Below are positions 1 to 6,677 of a stretch of 64,000 nt of DNA, piece by piece. Below the pieces are notes generated by a model, which worked only from the letters and a program-made list of their open reading frames with translations, ran no database searches and was not told the DNA's origin. The stretch covers positions 62,001-126,000 of the forward strand of contig DATASX010000036.1 in the NCBI GenBank assembly GCA_036269075.1, given 5' to 3'. The DNA comes from Sporichthyaceae bacterium. Its GTDB lineage: Bacteria > Actinomycetota > Actinomycetes > Sporichthyales > Sporichthyaceae. Made by a program: the position numbers and the translations under genes. Position 1 is the first letter of the stretch. Every line of letters begins with the position of its first letter.

Positions 1-1052
1 GCGCGGCCGACGTCTCGATCACCGACGCGAACGGGTGCTCCGCGAACGCCACGTCGTTCCCGGCCGGGCCGTTGACCGTCAACGTGAGCAACAAGGACGC
101 CACCGCGGTCAGTGAGATCGAACTGCTCAGCGGCCAGCGGATCATCGGGGAGAAGGAGAACCTGCCACCGGGCTTCTCGGGCTCCTTCTCGATGAACCTC
201 GACCCGGGCAGCTACACCCTCTACTGCCCGGGCACGAAGCAGGAGAAGACCGCCTGGACGATCACCGGCACGGCGCCCAGCGCCGCCTCGACGCAGACCA
301 GTGTCCTGCTGACGCAGGGCGCCGCCCAGTACGCGAAGTACGTCAGTGAGCAGGTCGGGTATCTGGTCAGCACCACGAAGGATCTCGACAGCGCCCTGGC
401 CGGCACCGATCTGACGGCGGCTCAGAACGCATACATGAAGGCCCGTCCGTACTACGAGAAGATCGAGCCGGTGGCCGAGTCGTTCTCGGTCGGGGACGAC
501 AACCTCGACAACGACATCGACGCCCGCGAGGACGGCGTCCCCGCCGCCCAGTGGCAGGGCTTCCACCGCATCGAGAAGGGCCTGTTCGACGCCAAGAGCC
601 TCGACGGTCTGAAGGACTTCGGCGACAAGCTGGTCGTCAACGTCACCAAGCTCCAGACGCTGACCTCCGGGCTGACCTACAAGCCCTACGAGCTCGCGAA
701 CGGCGCGCAGGACCTCCTCGACGAGGTCACCAAGACCAAGATCACCGGCGAGGAGGAGCGGTACTCGCACATCGACCTGCTCGACTTCGCCAACAACGTC
801 GAGGCCGCCCAGCAGGCTTTCGGCTCGCTGCAGCCGGCGTTGAAGGCGATCGATCCGTCCATGACCGACACCATCTCCGGCGCGTTCGACAGCCTCAACC
901 AACTGCTGAACACCTACCGCACCGGCGCGAACGCGTCGGGCTTCGCGCTCTATACGGCATTGACCGACGCCGACAAGCAGAAGCTGGCCGCTGCGGTGAA
1001 GGCCGTCCAGGAACCGCTGTCGCAGGTGACGCAGAAGGTCACCAACGCCTGA
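1..1052 (+). CDS. efeO: EfeO-type iron-uptake protein (5' end outside window)
   Basis: The frame is open from base 3, so the gene begins upstream of the window; about 349 residues are visible. The first ~90 residues look like the cupredoxin-like domain of EfeO, rich in beta-strand (FPAGPLTVNV, SYTLYCPGT). The rest is an imelysin/M75-like helical domain with the family's H-x-x-E signature in GFHRIEKGLF. EfeO is the extracytoplasmic component of the EfeUOB iron importer and is thought to hand iron to the EfeU permease. The gene ends 41 bp before efeB on the same strand, the usual efeUOB order, so efeU probably lies just outside the window. The signal peptide cannot be seen because the start is missing. 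Family assignment is firm; iron as ligand is known for the family. Confidence 0.93.
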   Translation, partial: AADVSITDANGCSANATSFPAGPLTVNVSNKDATAVSEIELLSGQRIIGEKENLPPGFSGSFSMNLDPGSYTLYCPGTKQEKTAWTITGTAPSAASTQTSVLLTQGAAQYAKYVSEQVGYLVSTTKDLDSALAGTDLTAAQNAYMKARPYYEKIEPVAESFSVGDDNLDNDIDAREDGVPAAQWQGFHRIEKGLFDAKSLDGLKDFGDKLVVNVTKLQTLTSGLTYKPYELANGAQDLLDEVTKTKITGEEERYSHIDLLDFANNVEAAQQAFGSLQPALKAIDPSMTDTISGAFDSLNQLLNTYRTGANASGFALYTALTDADKQKLAAAVKAVQEPLSQVTQKVTNA

Positions 1053-1093
1053 CCCAGAATGTGGTTCGACGTCCGCCCCCGAAAGGCATCGAG

Positions 1094-2365
1094 ATGACCG
1101 AGCAGTCCCCGAGCCGCCGTCGCCTCCTGCGCGGCGCGCTCGGGGCTGCCGCCGGAGCCACCGTGGTGGGCGGCGGTGTCGGGTTCGGTGCCGCGCAGCC
1201 GGCGCAGCACAACACGATGGCGACCGACTTCGGGGCACCGGCCGTCCCGGCGGTGCCGTTCTACGCGCCGCACCAGGCGGGCATCGCCACTGCGGCGCAG
1301 GACCGGTTGGCGTTCGCGGCGTTCGACGTCACCACGACCGACGTCAAGCAACTGACGTTGATGCTGGCCCGCTGGGCCGCGGCCGCCGCACGGATGACCA
1401 CCGGCGAGCCCATCGGAGCGGTGGAGCTTTCCCCCGCGGCTCCCCCGATCGACACCGGGGAGGCCGACGGCCTCGGGGCTTCGCAACTCACGATCACCGT
1501 CGGCTTCGGTCCGTCGTTGTTCGACCAACGGTTCGGGTTGGCCAAGCACCGCCCGGCGGCCTTGCAGACACTGCCCGCCCTGCCCGGCGACGGAACGTTG
1601 GAGAAGGCCCGCAGCGGCGGCGACATCGGCGTTCAGGCCTGCGCCAACGACCCCACGGTCGCGTTCCACGCGATCCGGAACTTCGCCCGCCTGGCCCGGG
1701 GCAGCGCCGTGATCCGCTGGTCGCAACTCGGCTTCGGCCGGACCTCGTCGACCTCCACCGTCCAGGAGACCGCGCGGAACCTGATGGGGTTCAAGGACGG
1801 CACCCGCAACATCAAGGCCGAGAGCACCACCGACCTCGACCAGTACGTGTGGGTCGGCCGGGAGACCGACCAGTCCTGGATGAACGGCGGCAGCTACCTG
1901 GTCGCGAGACGCATCCGCATGCTGATCGAGTCGTGGGACACCGATCGGCTCTCCGACCAGGAAGCGGTTTTCGGTCGCGCCAAGGGCTCCGGGGCGCCGT
2001 TGACCGGCAAGGACGAGTTCGACGTCCCCGACCTGCTGGCGAAAGCCACGGGCGAACCGGTCATTCCGGCCAACGCCCACATCCGGCTGGCCAGTCCGGA
2101 CACCAACGGCGGACAGAAGATCCTGCGACGCGGCTACTCCTACACCGACGGCATGGACCAGGTGACCGGACTGCTCGACGCCGGATTGTTCTTCATCGCC
2201 TACCAGAAGGACCCGGACAAGCAGTTCGTCGCGATCCAGCGGCGGCTCGGCGCGCACGACGCGCTGAACGAGTACATCCGCCACACCGGCAGCGCATTGT
2301 TCGCGGTGCCGCCCGGCCTGTCCGGCCCCGGCGACTGGTGGGGCAAGGCGATCCTCCCCGCCTGA
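1094..2365 (+). CDS. efeB: EfeB deferrochelatase/DyP-type peroxidase, Tat-exported
   Basis: 423 residues. The N-terminus has a twin-arginine signal (SRRRLLRGALGAAAG, a hydrophobic stretch, then A-rich sequence). The mature part is a dye-decolourising-peroxidase fold with the family GxxDG motif in MGFKDGTRN and the conserved AFHAIRNFARLA region. In EfeUOB, EfeB is a heme-containing periplasmic/extracellular peroxidase credited with oxidising ferrous iron or removing iron from heme. The ATG at 1094 was chosen because the Tat signal begins there; the open frame extends upstream but overlaps efeO in another frame. It is the second gene of the efeO-efeB unit and the last, because the next gene is convergent and its stop lies 3 bp downstream. 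Confidence 0.95.
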   Translation: MTEQSPSRRRLLRGALGAAAGATVVGGGVGFGAAQPAQHNTMATDFGAPAVPAVPFYAPHQAGIATAAQDRLAFAAFDVTTTDVKQLTLMLARWAAAAARMTTGEPIGAVELSPAAPPIDTGEADGLGASQLTITVGFGPSLFDQRFGLAKHRPAALQTLPALPGDGTLEKARSGGDIGVQACANDPTVAFHAIRNFARLARGSAVIRWSQLGFGRTSSTSTVQETARNLMGFKDGTRNIKAESTTDLDQYVWVGRETDQSWMNGGSYLVARRIRMLIESWDTDRLSDQEAVFGRAKGSGAPLTGKDEFDVPDLLAKATGEPVIPANAHIRLASPDTNGGQKILRRGYSYTDGMDQVTGLLDAGLFFIAYQKDPDKQFVAIQRRLGAHDALNEYIRHTGSALFAVPPGLSGPGDWWGKAILPA

Positions 2366-2368
2366 GAA

Positions 2369-3175
2369 TCACGGCGTGTAGACCCGGGAGCCCTCCAGAT
2401 CCTCGGTCCAGCCCAGGTACTGCAGGTGCCACAGTGCGGAGATGTAGGACAGCGGCACCTCCGAGACGCCGCCGGGCACCGGGTAGTCGGTGGTGACGAT
2501 CCAGCCGTTGCCCATCGAGAACGCCACGTGCCCGGCACCGCTGGTGCCGCCCGACCAGAACACCGGGACCCCGGCCGGCGGGTTGAAGTCCCCGATGTGC
2601 TTGTACTGCGCCGCATTCCAGGCCGAGATCGCACTGGCCTGCTCCATCGGCAGGCCGAAGACCGTACGGACGAAACTCAGGCACAGGTGCGCCCACGGGC
2701 CGACCGTGCCGATGTACTGCGTGGCCCGCGCCATCGCTGGTGTGTTGAGCACCTGCCCGGCCGGGGCCACCGGGGCAGCCGGCACCGTGAGCGGCGCAAC
2801 CTTGGCCTTCACCGTGCCTGCCGCGGTTGTGGCCTGGGCAAGCGCGGCCAGGGAGGCCGTGACCGCGGCGTCCGACGTCGAGGCAGCGATCGCGTCCGCG
2901 GTTGCGGCAGCCGCGGTGCTCGCGGTCGGGCCCTCCGTCAGACCGTCGGAGGCCGCGGCCGAGACGGCGAAGTGCGAGGCCAGCCCGCAGCCGAGGACAA
3001 CCATGCCCAACAGCCCACCGACCACGGCGACCCGCGATCTCGGCACCGCGAACTGTCGGCGCCGCGGTCGGCTGCGGGAATTGCGGTGTTCGGGACTGCG
3101 GTGTTCGGGACTGCGGTGCTTTCCCGCTTCGGCCACGAGAGATGTGTCGGCAGGTACGGCCGGGCATTGAGGCAC
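2369..3175 (-). CDS. Membrane-anchored or secreted protein with NlpC/P60- or CHAP-like C-terminal domain
   Basis: 268 residues from a GTG. Residues 1-45 are basic and contain a short HRSPE repeat. A hydrophobic segment follows (about 48-70, VAVVGGLLGMVVLGCGLASH), then an Ala/Thr-rich linker to about residue 140. The C-terminal ~125 residues resemble a small cysteine-peptidase/amidase fold: a candidate Cys in WAHLCLSFV and a candidate His in GAGHVAFSMGNGWIVT, the order found in NlpC/P60 and CHAP domains that cut peptidoglycan peptides. I infer a cell-wall hydrolase or wall-binding protein; the catalytic residues are assigned by pattern only. It is convergent with efeB (3 bp between stops) and appears to be transcribed alone. 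Confidence 0.6.
   Translation of the reverse strand: MPQCPAVPADTSLVAEAGKHRSPEHRSPEHRNSRSRPRRRQFAVPRSRVAVVGGLLGMVVLGCGLASHFAVSAAASDGLTEGPTASTAAAATADAIAASTSDAAVTASLAALAQATTAAGTVKAKVAPLTVPAAPVAPAGQVLNTPAMARATQYIGTVGPWAHLCLSFVRTVFGLPMEQASAISAWNAAQYKHIGDFNPPAGVPVFWSGGTSGAGHVAFSMGNGWIVTTDYPVPGGVSEVPLSYISALWHLQYLGWTEDLEGSRVYTP
3074..3118. repeat. 15-bp tandem repeat in coding sequence
   Basis: Two exact 15-bp units (TTCGGGACTGCGGTG at 3089-3103 and 3104-3118) follow a degenerate third unit (about 3074-3088). On the minus strand they encode HRSPE-HRSPE-HRN in the cytoplasmic N-terminus of the secreted hydrolase-like protein. Because the unit is a multiple of three, copy-number change would not break the frame. 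Confidence 0.85.
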
Positions 3176-3225
3176 CGCACGTAAAGACTCGGTTTTCCTC
3201 GCCGGACGAACCGCTCGTTAGCGGG

Positions 3226-4965
3226 TCAGAGCTCCAGAACGGTGACGCGACCGGTGGTGCCGTCGACCTCGAGCAGGGCGCCGTTCGGGATCCGCGCGGT
3301 GGCGTCGATCGCCGAGACCACGCAGGGGATACCGAGTTCGCGGCTGACGATCGCGGCGTGCGAGAACGGCGCGCCGACGTTGACCACCACGGCGGCCGCG
3401 CCGACGAACAGCGGCGTCCACGATGGGTCGGTCAGCGGTGCGACAAGGACTTCGCCGGGCTCGAGTTCGTCGGCCTCATCGGCCGACAGAACGATCCGGG
3501 CCCGGCCGCGCACGACCCCTGGGCAGCCGGAGACACCGGGCAGCACATCGCCGGCAGCGAGCGGTTCCACCACATGCGCGTCGCGGCGGGCCCACTCGGT
3601 GTACGGCGCGGGCTGGCCGTTGACGACGAACGGGGGCTCGTAGTCGAACAGCTCCAGGTAGACCCGCTCGCGCTCGCGCAGCGTCGGCACCAACGGTGCG
3701 GGGTCGGCCGCCCAGGACGGGAGTTCGTCGGCGAAGAGCATGAACACCAGCCGGGGGTCCTCGATCACGCCGGCGGCAACCGCACGGCGGCCGAGTTCGA
3801 GCGCCGCCAGTCGCAGCTCGTGCATCAGCATCGCCGCGGAGGTACGCTGCCGCTCGCGGGCACGCACCCAGAGCGCGGCCGCATGCAGCGCCGCCTCGAA
3901 CTGCGGCAGGGCCTCGTTGCCGGCCAGAATCGCGCGGACCTCGGCCGCGGCAGCCTCCCGCTCGGCGGCCCGCTGCCGGTTCTTCGGCTCCGGGGCCTCG
4001 GAGTCCCCCACGTGCCGCAGCCGGTCGACGGTGCGCAGCGCGAGCTCGGGCGTTGTGCCCCAGGTCGGCACCCGCAGTTCCCACTCGCTCTGGCCGCGGA
4101 AGTCCCACTCGTCCAAGAACGTGTCGAGCTCGACCAGGAAGCCCTTGGTCGCCTCGTCGCCGGCGGTGCGCAGCCGCTCCACCAGACCATGAGTCCCGGC
4201 GGCGAACGCCGCGCTCACGGCGGGCACCGCGCGCACCGTGCGGGACAGCCGCCACATGCCCGCCGAGGCGCCCGCGGAGTCCACGTCGCCGAGACCGGCG
4301 ACCAGGGTCAGGGCCAGCTCCGGACGACCGACGGCAGCGCTGACCTGCGCCACTGCACCGAGCCCGACGCCGGCGGCGAGGCTGGCCACGATGTGGTTGC
4401 GGAAGAAGTGCCGCAGGTCCGCGTTGAACGAGGTGATCCGGGCCGCGAGTTCCGCGTCCGACAGCCCTCGCAGGTCCGGCCGGTTCGCCCGGACGTCGAG
4501 CACACGCGCGCGGTCGGCGTCGAACGGGGCGAGGTCGGTGGCGCCGAGCACCTCGGTGACCAGCCAGGCACCGGCCCGGGCCGAGCACGCCTCGTCCTCG
4601 TCGAAGTAGCGTCGTTCCGATTCGTACGAGGGGATGCCCGGCATGTCGCCGAAGTACTGCAGGTCGACGGCTTCCGGCGAGAAGCCGGGGACCCGGACGC
4701 CGAAGAGGCGCATCAGGCTCATGTTGATGTAGATGTAGCCGCTGAAGCAGGCGATCGGGTTGCTCTCGACCGTCGGGTCGTACAGGTCGTGGTTCCACGC
4801 GCCCGTCGCGACGAAGGCGTCGCGCCAGCCGACCTCGAGGTTGCTGAAGAACCCGGTCGAGGCGTTGAGCGGCGTGATCGGGTCGGGAAAGATCTCGCCG
4901 ACGTTGGCCCGCGAGGTGAGCGGGAAGACGGTCGAGGCGGTGTCGGTCAGTGGCCAGGCGTGCAC
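3226..4965 (-). CDS. PEP-utilising-enzyme mobile (swivelling His) domain protein
   Basis: 579 residues from GTG 4965, which has GGAGGG about 5 bp upstream; the frame runs further upstream but overlaps the TetR gene. The C-terminal ~80 residues are a PEP-synthase/PPDK swivelling phosphohistidine domain: SGCPGVVRGRARIV, then FSHAAIVSRELGIPCVV with the candidate phospho-His at residue 536, then a GxxLEVDGTTG ending. The N-terminal ~480 residues (NVGEIFPDPITPLNASTG onward) are alpha-rich and match the region found in PEP-utilising proteins that lack a recognisable ATP-grasp domain. Related mobile-domain proteins occur in rifampicin phosphotransferases and PEP synthases. The substrate here is unknown. 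It lies 32 bp downstream of the TetR gene on the same strand, so the two are probably co-transcribed. Confidence 0.75.
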   Translation of the reverse strand: MHAWPLTDTASTVFPLTSRANVGEIFPDPITPLNASTGFFSNLEVGWRDAFVATGAWNHDLYDPTVESNPIACFSGYIYINMSLMRLFGVRVPGFSPEAVDLQYFGDMPGIPSYESERRYFDEDEACSARAGAWLVTEVLGATDLAPFDADRARVLDVRANRPDLRGLSDAELAARITSFNADLRHFFRNHIVASLAAGVGLGAVAQVSAAVGRPELALTLVAGLGDVDSAGASAGMWRLSRTVRAVPAVSAAFAAGTHGLVERLRTAGDEATKGFLVELDTFLDEWDFRGQSEWELRVPTWGTTPELALRTVDRLRHVGDSEAPEPKNRQRAAEREAAAAEVRAILAGNEALPQFEAALHAAALWVRARERQRTSAAMLMHELRLAALELGRRAVAAGVIEDPRLVFMLFADELPSWAADPAPLVPTLRERERVYLELFDYEPPFVVNGQPAPYTEWARRDAHVVEPLAAGDVLPGVSGCPGVVRGRARIVLSADEADELEPGEVLVAPLTDPSWTPLFVGAAAVVVNVGAPFSHAAIVSRELGIPCVVSAIDATARIPNGALLEVDGTTGRVTVLEL

Positions 4966-4997
4966 AGAGCCCTCCAGCGGTGGGACGTGACGATGCG

Positions 4998-5669
4998 TCA
5001 GATGGCGAGTGGGGGCAGGGCGCGGTGCCAGACCTCGCCCAGCGCGCGCCCCATGCGCTGGATCTCCTCGGTGCGGGGGGTTTTCTCGGGAAGTCCGATC
5101 TGGACGTAGGCGACCTGCTCGACCATCGCGCCGAGGACCTCGGCGAGCATCGCGAAGTCGCCGGCTCCGATGCGGCCGGCTGCGTGCAGAGTCTCCAGCC
5201 AGGTCTGCGTGCGGGACACGAATGAGGAGCGCAGGCGCAGCCACAGTTCGTCGAACCCGTCGGAGCGGACCGCGGCGGCCTCCCGCATGACCCGCAGCAG
5301 GTGCCGGTGGCGGCTGTAGGTCTGCAGGTAGGCGATCGTCACCGCGATCAGTGCCTTCTCGTCCTCCTGGCCCTCGAGGCCGTTGCGCCGGGAGGACTGC
5401 AGGAGCGCGTCGAGGCCCGGCCGCAGCGCCTCGAGGAAGATCTCGCGCTTGGAGTCGAAGTGTCGGTAGAAGTTCCCCTGGGAGACCCCGCAGCGGCCTA
5501 CGATGTCGGCGATGCGGGTGCGCTCGTAGCCGTACTCGCTGAAGCAGGCCGCGGACGCCTCGACGAGCAGCGCCCGGGTCCGTTGCCCACGAGCGTTGCC
5601 CACTCGCGGACGCGGGTCGAGACCGACCACGGAATCGATCGCCGCGGCGACGTCGCCGTCCAAGAGCAC
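4998..5669 (-). CDS. TetR-family regulator
   Basis: About 223 residues. The N-terminal helix-turn-helix is typical (residues ~29-75: RTRALLVEASAACFSEYGYERTR, then IADIVGRCGVSQGNFYRHFDSK), followed by an alpha-helical ligand domain with GLDALLQSSRRN and an aromatic-poor core. The start is uncertain: GTG 5669 has GAGAGG immediately adjacent, while TTG 5663 would give better spacing. It precedes the PEP-mobile-domain gene by 32 bp and probably autoregulates through the GTGAC-TG-GTCAC palindrome directly upstream. The ligand is unknown. Confidence 0.9.
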   Translation of the reverse strand: MLLDGDVAAAIDSVVGLDPRPRVGNARGQRTRALLVEASAACFSEYGYERTRIADIVGRCGVSQGNFYRHFDSKREIFLEALRPGLDALLQSSRRNGLEGQEDEKALIAVTIAYLQTYSRHRHLLRVMREAAAVRSDGFDELWLRLRSSFVSRTQTWLETLHAAGRIGAGDFAMLAEVLGAMVEQVAYVQIGLPEKTPRTEEIQRMGRALGEVWHRALPPLAI

Positions 5670-5679
5670 CTCTCAGTCT

Positions 5680-5691
5680 GTGACTGGTCAC
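5680..5691. promoter_or_regulatory. Candidate TetR operator
   Basis: GTGACTGGTCAC is an inverted repeat with perfect 5-bp arms. It lies 11 bp upstream of the TetR start and within the 144-bp gap that also serves divergent surE. Its position suggests autoregulation of the tetR-PEP-domain unit. No experimental support is visible. Confidence 0.4.
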
Positions 5692-5813
5692 TCACATCTT
5701 CTGCCACCGCGAGCCATCCGTCAACGCTTCTCCGCTGGACTTTCACGCCCGCTGGCCGGAAACTTAGTAACTGAGTAGTCGCAAGTTGCGGCTGGCTGGA
5801 AGGTAGGGCGTCC

Positions 5814-6596
5814 GTGCGGGTTCTGGTGACGAACGACGACGGCATTCATGCCCCGGGCCTGCATCATCTCGCGCTCGCGCTGCACATCGCCGGCCACGAG
5901 GTCGTGGTGGCAGCACCCGCGGTGGAGCTCAGCGGCAGCGGGACGGCGTTGGGCGACCTGACCGACGGCCACCGGATCCGCTACGAGCGCGTCGAACTCG
6001 ACGGCCTCACCGTGCCCGCCTACGCACTCGACGCCCCGCCCGCCATGGCCGGGTTGTGCGCGGCGATCGGCCTGTTCGACCTCGAACCGGACGTGGTGCT
6101 CGCGGGCATCAACCCCGGTTGGAACACCGGACGTTCGGTGCTGCACAGCAGCACCGTGGGCGCGGCGCTGACCGCCGCCTCGGCCGGACTGCCCGCAGTG
6201 GCGATCTCGTGCGGTCCGGAGCCGGGCGCCCGGTTGGACACCGCCGCCGCTGTTGCCGTGCTGCTGTTGGAGCGTCACGGGCCGAACCTGCCTGCCGGGG
6301 TTGCGCTGAACGTCAACGTTCCGGACCTGGACCTGGGAGCACTGCGCGGTGCGGCAGTGGTTCCCCTGGCCACGCGCGGCATCCACAGCGTGCGGATCAC
6401 CCGCAGCGCGGAGTTCCTGGAGATCCGCCACCGCAATCTGCCCGGGGCCGGCGCCCTGGCCGGCGACAGCGCGGCGGTGCTGGACGGGATTGTGGCCGTG
6501 ACCGCATTGCGGCCGACCTTCGCCGAGTTCGTCGACACCTCGGCGACCGCGGTCGCCGCAGCCCTCGACGTAGCGCTGACACCCGCCGCGGTCTGA
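5814..6596 (+). CDS. surE: 5'/3'-nucleotidase SurE
   Basis: 260 residues from GTG 5814 behind a GAAGGTAGGG ribosome site. The N-terminus shows the metal-binding signature of SurE (VLVTNDDGIHAPG), the phosphate loop-like SGSGTALGDL region and the conserved INPGWNTG segment with its metal-binding Asn. SurE enzymes are cytoplasmic, divalent-metal-dependent phosphatases that remove 3' or 5' phosphate from nucleotides and short polyphosphates. Length is normal for the family. It is transcribed alone and ends against a perfect inverted repeat shared with the convergent acyl-CoA synthetase. Confidence 0.93.
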   Translation: MRVLVTNDDGIHAPGLHHLALALHIAGHEVVVAAPAVELSGSGTALGDLTDGHRIRYERVELDGLTVPAYALDAPPAMAGLCAAIGLFDLEPDVVLAGINPGWNTGRSVLHSSTVGAALTAASAGLPAVAISCGPEPGARLDTAAAVAVLLLERHGPNLPAGVALNVNVPDLDLGALRGAAVVPLATRGIHSVRITRSAEFLEIRHRNLPGAGALAGDSAAVLDGIVAVTALRPTFAEFVDTSATAVAAALDVALTPAAV

Positions 6597-6604
6597 CCCT
6601 CCCC

Positions 6605-6664
6605 ACTTCTGCTGCCTGTCGCACCTTTCATCGCGGTCCGATACGTGCGACAGGCAGCAGAAGT
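6605..6664. terminator. 20-bp perfect inverted repeat between convergent genes
   Basis: The arms ACTTCTGCTGCCTGTCGCAC (6605-6624) and its exact reverse complement (6645-6664) flank a 20-nt loop. The element fills the 81-bp gap between the surE stop (6596) and the stop of the minus-strand synthetase (6678). It could form a strong hairpin on either transcript and therefore act as a bidirectional terminator. There is no U tract, as is common in high-GC actinomycetes. The long, non-GC-maximised arms would also fit a REP-like repeat. Confidence 0.6.
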
Positions 6665-6677
6665 CGCAAGACGAGGG

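Noticed and set aside
950-2284. Long minus-strand frame opposite efeB
   Set aside because: High-GC antisense shadow: composition is Arg/Gly/Val without domains, while efeB on the other strand has all DyP motifs.
2902-5109. 735-codon plus-strand frame opposite the PEP-domain gene
   Set aside because: Antisense shadow; the minus strand carries the recognisable swivelling domain.
3226-5691. A single 821-codon frame covering the PEP-domain gene and the TetR region
   Set aside because: Its first ~240 codons overlap a clear TetR gene in another frame and read as Arg/Pro-rich shadow sequence. A GTG with GGAGGG at 4965 marks the real start.
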